Source: Lachnospiraceae bacterium (GTDB lineage Bacteria > Bacillota > Clostridia > Lachnospirales > Lachnospiraceae). From it: a stretch of DNA of 64,000 nucleotides. The notes beneath the pieces were generated by a model. That model ran no database searches. It worked only from the letters and a program-made list of their open reading frames with translations, and was not told the DNA's origin. The position numbers were made by a program, and so were the translations under genes. The DNA lies in the NCBI GenBank assembly GCA_902363665.1, contig CABJAW010000004.1:1-64000 (forward strand), given 5' to 3'. Positions 1 to 6,464 of this stretch are shown here, in pieces (position 1 is the first letter of the stretch; every line of letters starts with the position of its first letter).

Positions 1-18
1 CATTATAAACCGTTTTGA

Positions 19-42
19 GGCAGATTTGCAATCTGTCTTTTT
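19..42 (+). terminator. Intrinsic terminator of a gene upstream of the window
   Basis: An 8-bp stem (19-26 with 30-37, one G-T pair) with a 3-nt loop is followed directly by five T residues (38-42). It probably ends a plus-strand gene lying to the left of the window. Confidence 0.55.
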
Positions 43-164
43 GTCGTGCTTTCCTTCACGGGTAAATCGTAAACATATCTGTAAAACGGTTTCACTAAGG
101 TTCATCTGTAATTTATTCTGTAAGAATTCGCTCCCTATTAAACGTTAACTAAATGACATTGAAT

Positions 165-197
165 CAGTCTGTCGGACTTCTATAGTCCGACAGACTG
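165..197 (-). terminator. Perfect 14-bp hairpin after the TPR fragment
   Basis: Bases 165-178 and 184-197 are perfect inverted repeats around a 5-nt loop. The hairpin lies just past the stop of the minus-strand TPR fragment. There is no strong T tract on the minus strand, so it may be a weak or factor-assisted terminator or another type of palindrome. Confidence 0.4.
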
Positions 198-205
198 GGA
201 ATGTT

Positions 206-526
206 TTAGTTAAATTGGTCAAGCAGTGAGATACTTTTTTCCATGTGTTCTCTTGCAAGATCGGGATGACCGTTCATGCGGTAAAGTCCACCGAGATTGG
301 CATGAAGGTTGGAAACGAGGCGAGCATTGTCAGCAGTGATATTTTCTATCTGGGCAAGTGCATCTTTTTCCAGTTTTATTGCTTTTTCAGGTTTGGTTTC
401 AAGAGTTGCTTGAAAATCCAGTAATAATGCCCGGTCAGAGTCGGTTCCAATGTTTTTTGTCTTTAACAGCCCCTTCAGTTCCTGAATGATTCCATTCATA
501 CCTTTGTGGTTGCAGTCAGACATCAA
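206..526 (-). pseudogene. TPR-like protein fragment
   Basis: About 106 codons encode a helical protein with tetratricopeptide-like pairing (an NLHANLGGLYRMNGHPDLARE segment near the C-terminus). The frame stays open only a few codons upstream of the first ATG (523) before a stop, and no ribosome binding site precedes 523 or the TTG at 526. I read it as the C-terminal piece of a longer TPR protein, probably a regulator or scaffold, whose start has been lost. A short genuine gene is possible but less likely. A strong hairpin at 165-197 follows it. Confidence 0.4.
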
Positions 527-580
527 TGGAAGCAGGTTCTGTAAAATAAGCTCAGATCAAAACAATAACAGGAGGAGCTT

Positions 581-715
581 ATGCAACAGAATATTGAATT
601 TGAGCGGTGCATTGATTTTCTGGTACGGATGATTGATAAGTACGGCGCTGAAGTCCTCCGGGAGTTGGAGGAAGAAAAACAGAATAAAGAAGAAAAAGAA
701 GCGGCAGTTTCCTGA
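581..715 (+). CDS. Small acidic/charged protein, 44 aa
   Basis: A 44-codon frame starts at ATG 581, eight bases after a strong AGGAGG ribosome binding site, and ends at TGA 713-715. The product begins MQQNIEFERC and ends in a lysine/glutamate-rich tail; it is probably one or two helices with no membrane segment. I do not recognise a family. A terminator overlaps its 3' end, so it appears to be a monocistronic short transcript. The good translation signals argue for a real gene rather than a chance frame. Confidence 0.55.
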   Translation: MQQNIEFERCIDFLVRMIDKYGAEVLRELEEEKQNKEEKEAAVS

Positions 716-748
716 AATACAAAATGTAAATCAGACTGTCGCTTTTTT
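701..748 (+). terminator. Intrinsic terminator of the 44-aa gene
   Basis: Bases 701-710 pair with 733-742 (two wobble pairs) and are followed by a run of six T residues. The left arm lies inside the last codons of the small gene. Confidence 0.5.
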
Positions 749-762
749 CATGCATTTTTAAA

Positions 763-905
763 TCAAATAAATTTTAAAAGCTGATGCAGAGTGTGTGGCT
801 CATTATTCTGAGAAGCGGTAATACGAGTATCAAATGGCTTGAAATGATTCTGCGTATAAAAGCTCAGAAGAAATTCATTATCTTCGCATTCAAGACCTGT
901 GGGTT
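763..905 (-). pseudogene. C-terminal remnant of a GNAT-like acetyltransferase
   Basis: In a minus-strand frame different from the small gene upstream, codons read about 45 residues ending PHTLHQLLKFI before a stop at 763-765. This tail (EFLLSFYTQNHFKPF then a charged stretch then QLLKFI) resembles the C-terminus of GNAT N-acetyltransferases that commonly follow a MATSSIT-type small protein in Clostridia. The N-terminal acetyl-CoA-binding part is absent. A deletion seems to have joined the upstream gene to this tail out of frame. Family assignment is from recall of family tails, so moderate to low confidence. Confidence 0.4.
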
Positions 906-1036
906 CGTTAACTGACGTCCGGGAAGTGTCTGCTTTGGTGTGCGGTCACGGTCGGCTTCGTCAATCGCTGCAATAAAACGTTTTACGCTGTTTGGACTGG
1001 ATAGGACAAAATTATGAGTAATACTTGAAGTAGCCA
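864..1036 (-). CDS. MATSSIT-type small protein, possible antitoxin-like partner (truncated)
   Basis: The start ATG (1036-1034) is preceded by GGGAGG at a good distance, so the gene is real at its 5' end. The product is 57 aa, starting MATSSITHNF. Proteins with this start are common in Clostridia, usually just upstream of a GNAT acetyltransferase, with the layout of a toxin-antitoxin pair. Here the last residues come from the scar with the acetyltransferase remnant (763-905), so the C-terminus is probably shortened. The pairing and antitoxin role are inferred from neighbourhood, not from a diagnostic motif. Confidence 0.5.
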
Positions 1037-1125
1037 TACGGACACCTCCCAGTTTTTGTGGCTTTTTTTGTGTATTAATTATACGATTGGCAGAGAAATG
1101 CGTCAATAGAGGAGTAATGTTTTTC

Positions 1126-1154
1126 TTGTGTACAGTGGAGTATGAGAGTATAAT
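1126..1154 (+). promoter_or_regulatory. Sigma-A promoter for the c-di-GMP riboswitch operon
   Basis: TTGTGT (1126-1131), 17-bp spacer, TATAAT (1149-1154). Transcription would start near 1161, about 35 bases before the riboswitch core. Confidence 0.6.
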
Positions 1155-1192
1155 AAAACCAGTTTTTTTACATAAATCTGAAGACTTTAAAA

Positions 1193-1475
1193 GGATGATC
1201 GGCAAAGCAGACGAAAGTCTGTGACGCAAAGCTACAGGGCCTGTCAAAGCGGATATTCGCAATCCGCTTCGCTACTTGCCGGATCATAAGGGATCCTCCC
1301 GCAAGCGGGTCCTTCCTTATGATATTTCATAACCGAGTAGCTGCTTTGCAGCTTATCAGGAGTGGCTTGTACCACTCCTGATACAAGCAAGTCCCCACCC
1401 ACTGCTTATTGCTCAGCGCAATTGAAGCAGGGGACTTGCCTGACTCGGTTAAAATGGCAGCCAGTTGCATGAAGT
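1193..1475 (+). ncRNA. Cyclic di-GMP-I (GEMM-I) riboswitch, split by an inserted repeat
   Basis: The 5' half at 1200-1242 carries GEMM-I hallmarks: GGCAAAGC, a GAAA-capped stem (the tetraloop), then GACGCAAAGC and a GGGCCT strand. The 3' half (ATGGCAGCCAGTTGC) is at about 1453-1468. In normal GEMM-I RNAs these halves are separated by only a short loop; here 208 bp of R element (1243-1450) sits between them. A terminator follows at 1483-1507 and the first gene starts at 1529, so the RNA was built to control the downstream signalling operon through c-di-GMP. Whether the split aptamer still folds is unknown: the insert is itself a closed palindromic structure and could act as an enlarged peripheral stem. 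Confidence 0.8.
1243..1450 (-). repeat. R element copy R1, inside the riboswitch
   Basis: A 208-bp multi-stem palindromic element in minus orientation. The outer stem AACCGAGT/ACTCGGTT encloses a long imperfect hairpin, a second hairpin with arms near ATCAGGAGTGG, and a short GC hairpin. It is followed by a conserved block built on CATAAGG/CCTTATG and a terminal GCGGAT/ATCCGC hairpin. It shares the whole 3' block with the copies at 9713 and 62587. No protein is encoded. Confidence 0.85.
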
Positions 1476-1482
1476 GATGTGT

Positions 1483-1507
1483 ACTGTCGGTAGGACAGTG
1501 TTTTTTT
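1483..1507 (+). terminator. Riboswitch expression-platform terminator
   Basis: ACTGTC (1483-1488) pairs with GACAGT (1494-1499), followed by G and seven T residues. It lies between the aptamer's 3' half and the first gene, the usual place for a transcription-terminating switch. Confidence 0.65.
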
Positions 1508-1528
1508 ATCAGGGAAGAGAGAAGGAAT

Positions 1529-3307
1529 ATGAAATTTAGAAAAACACAAAGCGTATGTCTTATTTTGACATGTATGGCAGTAACAGGACTTATTGGGTGT
1601 GGAAAAACAGATGAAACATCAGAGAAACACGAAGCAATTACCTTTATGGCTCCTTATCTGGATGTGGACAGCTTTATAAAAGAAGTGCATAAAACATATC
1701 CGGAGATCGAGCTTGAAGTAGTCCCGTACAGCGGAGCAAACACAACAACCTGTCTGCAGAATATGTTAGAAGCAGATGATTTTCCGGACATCTGCACACA
1801 GACCTTTTATAATCCGGATGTGGTGGATGTCAGTGATAAGATGATTGATCTCTCCAGATACGATTTTACAGATAATTATGTGGAATCACGTCTGAAAGAT
1901 GTATCCGATGATGGTGCGCTTTATATGCTTCCATCTTTGTACAACTGTTATGGAATCACTTATAATAAAACACTGCTTGAGAAACATGGCTGGAAGCTGC
2001 CAACATCTTTTGCAGAGCTTGAAGAACTTGCAGACAAGGCAAAAGAAGCAGGAGTCACGTTATGTATGGCACAGATTCAGTACCCTGGTTCCACCTTCCA
2101 GTATGTATGTAATATTGCGGATGCGGGATTCCTTAGTACCATGTCTGGAAAGCAGTGGCAGAAAGATTACCTGTCAGGAAAGGCAAATGTAAGCGATACA
2201 CCAGGCATGGTGGAAAGTATGGAATATATCCAAAAATGGAAAGACCTTGGGATGCTCGACTGCAGCAACAGTGATCCGGCAGATGATGGCAAAACAAGAG
2301 AAGATTTTATAAAGGGAAATTCACTGTTTCTATTGGGACCACAGAATGGCATTATGGACGCGGAAGATACAACAGACAAATTTGGTCTGATGCCATATCT
2401 GTCTGAAGACGGAAGCAGAAATGTATTTATTTTAAATGTAAACCGTTATTATGGATTGAATAAAGAGCTGGAGAATCATCCTGAGAAACTTGAAGATGCA
2501 TTAAAAGTCATGAAGGTGCTGTCTACGGTAGAAGGAACCAGCGCCCTGTATCCGGACAGCACATTAAAAGCAGGACTGCTTCCTTTCAAAGATGCGAAGG
2601 CGGATGACACCTTTTATGCAGATATTTCAGATATGATCAATACAGGGAATACGACACCGTTTATATATGCCGGATGGGAAAATACGATTGTAAATACCGG
2701 AACCAAAATGCTGGAATTCATGCAGGATAAGGCATCAATAAAGGATGTGGCAGATCAGCTGGACAAGGATCAGGACAGCGTGGTAAATAACCGGCCGGAA
2801 GTGATCACAACAGCTACAGAGGAAATCTCACAGGAAAGCTGTGCAAAGCTGGTGGGCAGGTGCTTCGCCGGGGCGACCGGAAGTGACATTGCTCTTATAT
2901 CCCTTGGAACATGGATCAGTGGAAATGGCACGAACCAGAACAATGATGGCGTGAGCGGAAAACTGTATGCAAAGAATATTACAGACTATGATATCTGTAC
3001 CATTCTTCCGACTGGCTGGTCACGGACGATTAATACAATCAGGCTGACGGGAAAACAGATTCAGGCATTGTATAAAGAAGGTTATGATGCAGTTGGTACA
3101 GGAAAGAATTATCCATATATGCTGGTAAATCCTGAAGATCTGAAACTGGAGGAAGGAAAGACTTATCAGGTCGCGATTTCCGGGATCAGCGAAAAACTTG
3201 CTTCGGAAGTGGAAGTGACAGACAGTGGGGTTGTAGGTCTGGATGCGGCAAAAGAATTTTTTGGGCAATTTAAGACTTTAAGTGAAGCGGACGCAAAATG
3301 GAACTAA
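1529..3307 (+). CDS. Extracellular solute-binding lipoprotein fused to a 5'-nucleotidase C-terminal-like domain
   Basis: 592 aa. The signal peptide ends in lipobox LIGC with C24 as the lipid-anchored residue, so the protein sits on the outer face of the membrane. Residues about 35-410 resemble family 1 ABC solute-binding proteins (YNKTLLEKHGWKLPTSFAEL is the typical pattern). From about 437 to the end it resembles the C-terminal substrate-binding domain of UshA-type 5'-nucleotidases (GSDIALISLGTW, then CTILPTGWSRTINTIRLTG). There are no permease or ATPase genes beside it; two hybrid kinases follow, so I infer a ligand-sensing rather than a transport role. It is the first gene after the c-di-GMP riboswitch. 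A catalytic metallophosphatase domain is absent. Confidence 0.8.
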   Translation: MKFRKTQSVCLILTCMAVTGLIGCGKTDETSEKHEAITFMAPYLDVDSFIKEVHKTYPEIELEVVPYSGANTTTCLQNMLEADDFPDICTQTFYNPDVVDVSDKMIDLSRYDFTDNYVESRLKDVSDDGALYMLPSLYNCYGITYNKTLLEKHGWKLPTSFAELEELADKAKEAGVTLCMAQIQYPGSTFQYVCNIADAGFLSTMSGKQWQKDYLSGKANVSDTPGMVESMEYIQKWKDLGMLDCSNSDPADDGKTREDFIKGNSLFLLGPQNGIMDAEDTTDKFGLMPYLSEDGSRNVFILNVNRYYGLNKELENHPEKLEDALKVMKVLSTVEGTSALYPDSTLKAGLLPFKDAKADDTFYADISDMINTGNTTPFIYAGWENTIVNTGTKMLEFMQDKASIKDVADQLDKDQDSVVNNRPEVITTATEEISQESCAKLVGRCFAGATGSDIALISLGTWISGNGTNQNNDGVSGKLYAKNITDYDICTILPTGWSRTINTIRLTGKQIQALYKEGYDAVGTGKNYPYMLVNPEDLKLEEGKTYQVAISGISEKLASEVEVTDSGVVGLDAAKEFFGQFKTLSEADAKWN

Positions 3308-3320
3308 GCGGAGGGGAAGG

Positions 3321-5582
3321 ATGCAGAAGGCAAAGAGTTACCGGAAATTAATATTGGGCTGCTGTATGGCTGGTATAGCAATGATTCTTGCATTCTTTTT
3401 CCTGTATCATACGTATATCCAGAATATTATCTATGAGGAACGGTTAAACCAGATGGAAGAGATTACCCGTCAGATGTTTCAAAATCTGGAAGATGTAATC
3501 GATTCCCACTGGGATCGGGTAACGGAAGAATGCAATTATCTGCAAGATGCAAATCTACAGACTACAGATGAACTCTGCAGACATATGAAAAAGAAGTATG
3601 ACTTATCAGCATATGCAGACCATAAGATCACGTTGATGGCAGTGGATTCAGAAGGCGGATATTATACTGAAAATGGATACAGGGGACTTTTTCGGGATCT
3701 GGATTATTTTGAAGAAAGTCCTGAAAAGATCAGTTTTGTTTTTGATTCTATGACAGACAATCAGTCAGAGATGGTATTTCTGAATCATCTTCCAGAGCCA
3801 ATACATCTTCAGAATGGAGAAAAGAAAACTTCAATTCTCTATTTTGGAATTTCCCAGGATATGGAACAACTGAATCCTTATTTTAACTGCGAAGCTTATA
3901 ACGGAAACAACAGTGTGTATGTACTGGACGATAATGGATTCAAACTGTTCAACAGCAATCAGGTAGAACTGATCAAAGGTCATAATGTATTTTCTGTTTT
4001 ACAGAATATGAAATATCTTCACAATTCTTCTTTTGAGAAAACAAAGGCGGAACTGGAAGAAAAAGGCTGCAGTTATTCTAATGCAGTTCTGGATGGAACA
4101 GAGTATTTTTACGGGTTAAAAAGAATGGAAAATGCCGAATGGACACTTATCTTCCTGGTTCCGGCAGAGTATGTTGCTACGAATACATTAAAACTTGTCA
4201 ATTTTGTCACGATATTTATCGTTATCTTTACGGTTATCGCAGCTGCCTGCGTTATGCTGGGAATTTCGTTTGTTATGCGCAGAAACCAGCAGGAAGCGAT
4301 CCGTGTGGAGCGGGAAAATAATGCGAAGCTGGAAACAGTGAATACAGAACTGCGGCAGGCAAACCAGGCGGCGGAAGAAGCTTTTCAGGTGGCACAGGAA
4401 GCGAACAGATCCAAGAGCAGTTTCCTTGCCAATATGTCTCACGATATACGTACTCCTATGAATGCAATCATTGGTATGACGTCACTGATCAGACATGATG
4501 CCGGTGATAAAGGCAAGGTAATAGAGTATGCGGATAAAATAGATATTTCATCACAGCATCTGTTAGGGATCATTAATGACGTTCTGGATATGAGTAAGAT
4601 CGAGGCAGGAAAAACAGTTTTCAAGTATTCTGATTTTTCGATAGCGGATTTTATACAGGAACTCGACACGATGTTTCATTCTCAGATATCTGAAAAAGAG
4701 CAGACCCTTACTATTTCAAAAGAAAATATCCGGCATGAGTGGGTGAATGGGGATCGAGTCCATTTGATGCAGATTTTCAGCAACCTGCTGTCTAATGCAA
4801 TAAAATATACACAGGAAGGCGGAAAAATTCAGCTTCTGGCAGAGGAATGTGAATCAAAATCTTCTGTTTATGCAAAGTACCGCTTTTTAGTCAGCGATAA
4901 TGGTATGGGAATGTCGGCGGATTTCAAGGATATGATCTTTGATGCATTTACCCGTGCAGAAAATTCCCTGACAAGTAAGATACAGGGAACAGGTCTTGGA
5001 ATGGCAATCACCAAAAATCTGGTTGATTCGATGGGCGGAACGATCGATGTAGAAAGTGAACCGGGACAGGGCAGCTGTTTTGAGATTTTTATGGATCTGA
5101 AAATTGCAGAAGAAAGATCTGTTTCTCCGGTGTCACAGGCAGAAACAGATGAGCAGGATGGTAATATCTTGCAGGGTATGCGGTTCCTGTGTGCAGAGGA
5201 TAATGAGATAAATGCAGAAATCCTGACGGAACTGTTAAAGATTGAAGGTGCGGAATGTACCATCTGTGAAAATGGTGAAGAGATTTTGAAAACATTTGAA
5301 CAGTCCGCTCCGGGTGATTATGACATGATCCTGATGGATGTGCAGATGCCTGTTATAAATGGTTATGAGGCAACAAAGGCAATCCGCAGAAGCTCCCATG
5401 AACTGGCAAAGACGATTCCGATCATTGCCATGACAGCCAATGCATTCTCAGAGGATATCCAGCATTCTCTGACAGCCGGTATGAATGCACATGTTTCAAA
5501 ACCGGTTGAAATGAAAGTACTGGAAAAGACGATCAGAAGCATAAAATCCGGCGGAGGGAGGTACCGAAACGCAGGCCATTGA
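3321..5582 (+). CDS. Membrane hybrid sensor histidine kinase with receiver domain
   Basis: 753 aa from ATG 3321, chosen because GGAGGGG lies just upstream; an in-frame ATG at 3282 lies inside the preceding gene and has no such site. Layout: TM helix near residues 10-30, an extracytoplasmic sensor region of about 250 residues (probably Cache-like), a second TM near 290-315, a coiled linker, and HisKA with phosphoacceptor H374 in SHDIRTP. The HATPase_c follows (N box SNLLSNAIKYT, DNGMGM, GTGLGMAI), then a receiver with D673 in LMDVQMP and the conserved KP. No output domain follows, so phosphate must pass to another protein. It lies 13 bp after the solute-binding fusion, its likely signal partner. 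Confidence 0.9.
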   Translation: MQKAKSYRKLILGCCMAGIAMILAFFFLYHTYIQNIIYEERLNQMEEITRQMFQNLEDVIDSHWDRVTEECNYLQDANLQTTDELCRHMKKKYDLSAYADHKITLMAVDSEGGYYTENGYRGLFRDLDYFEESPEKISFVFDSMTDNQSEMVFLNHLPEPIHLQNGEKKTSILYFGISQDMEQLNPYFNCEAYNGNNSVYVLDDNGFKLFNSNQVELIKGHNVFSVLQNMKYLHNSSFEKTKAELEEKGCSYSNAVLDGTEYFYGLKRMENAEWTLIFLVPAEYVATNTLKLVNFVTIFIVIFTVIAAACVMLGISFVMRRNQQEAIRVERENNAKLETVNTELRQANQAAEEAFQVAQEANRSKSSFLANMSHDIRTPMNAIIGMTSLIRHDAGDKGKVIEYADKIDISSQHLLGIINDVLDMSKIEAGKTVFKYSDFSIADFIQELDTMFHSQISEKEQTLTISKENIRHEWVNGDRVHLMQIFSNLLSNAIKYTQEGGKIQLLAEECESKSSVYAKYRFLVSDNGMGMSADFKDMIFDAFTRAENSLTSKIQGTGLGMAITKNLVDSMGGTIDVESEPGQGSCFEIFMDLKIAEERSVSPVSQAETDEQDGNILQGMRFLCAEDNEINAEILTELLKIEGAECTICENGEEILKTFEQSAPGDYDMILMDVQMPVINGYEATKAIRRSSHELAKTIPIIAMTANAFSEDIQHSLTAGMNAHVSKPVEMKVLEKTIRSIKSGGGRYRNAGH

Positions 5583-5648
5583 ATCGTAATAAATGGCAGC
5601 GAATCTGATATGAAAAAATCGAAAAGGATAGTTAGGGATAAAAGGAAA

Positions 5649-6464
5649 ATGAAAGGAAAAAGAGTGATTGCAGCCATGCTGCTTGCGGGAATTTTAGCAG
5701 TTACCCTGGCAGGGTGTAAAAATACAGATAACACGAAAGAAGAAACAGAAAAGCCTGTCATTACCCTCGGCAGTGATAACTATCCACCATACAATTATCT
5801 GAATGAGGATGGAATCCCGACAGGAATCGATGTGGAACTGGCTACAGAAGCTTTCAAAAGGATGGGATATCAGGTGGAGGTTGTCCAGATCAACTGGGAG
5901 GAGAAAAAAGAACTGGTGGAGAGCGGAGAGATTGACTGTATCATGGGATGTTTTTCCATGGAAGGACGCCTTGACGATTACCGCTGGGCGGGACCGTACA
6001 TAGCAAGCCGTCAGGTGGTCGCTGTAAATGCGAACAGTGATATCTATAAACTGAGTGACCTGGAGGGAAAGAACCTGGCTGTCCAGTCCACAACTAAACC
6101 GGAAGGCATCTTTCTGAACCGGACAGATGAAAAAATCCCTAAACTGGGCAATCTGATCAGTCTTGCACACCGGGAGCTGATCTATACGTTTCTGGGAAAA
6201 GGATATGTAGATGCAGCTGCCGCACATGAGGAATCTGTTGTCCAGTACATGAAGGATTATGATACAAGCTACCGTATCCTGGAAGAGCCTCTGATGATCA
6301 CCGGAATAGGCGTTGCTTTTGCAAAAGATGATGACAGAGGAATCTGTGAGCAGATGGAACAGACTCTGGAAGAAATGCGGCAGGACGGCACGACTCTGAA
6401 AATCGTTGGAAAATATCTGGATGATCCGGAAAAGTATCTGGAGGTGGATGATCTTGAATATTAA
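5649..6464 (+). CDS. Family 3 solute-binding lipoprotein (amino-acid type)
   Basis: 271 aa from ATG 5649, which gives an ideal lipoprotein signal peptide (KGKR, hydrophobic core, LAGC with C23). An upstream in-frame ATG at 5610 would add 13 basic residues but has no clear binding site. The body is a bacterial SBP family 3 fold: the opening ITLGSDNYPPYNYLNEDG, then PTGIDVELATEAF and LEGKNLAVQS, which in transporters bind amino acids. No permease or ATPase gene is adjacent; it lies between two hybrid kinase genes, with its 3' end holding the ribosome binding site of the second. I infer that it presents a ligand to that kinase. Confidence 0.85.
   Translation: MKGKRVIAAMLLAGILAVTLAGCKNTDNTKEETEKPVITLGSDNYPPYNYLNEDGIPTGIDVELATEAFKRMGYQVEVVQINWEEKKELVESGEIDCIMGCFSMEGRLDDYRWAGPYIASRQVVAVNANSDIYKLSDLEGKNLAVQSTTKPEGIFLNRTDEKIPKLGNLISLAHRELIYTFLGKGYVDAAAAHEESVVQYMKDYDTSYRILEEPLMITGIGVAFAKDDDRGICEQMEQTLEEMRQDGTTLKIVGKYLDDPEKYLEVDDLEY

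Noticed and set aside
864..1262. A 132-codon minus-strand frame
   Set aside because: Only the last 57 codons, from ATG 1036 with a GGGAGG site, look real; the rest overlaps the riboswitch promoter and aptamer.
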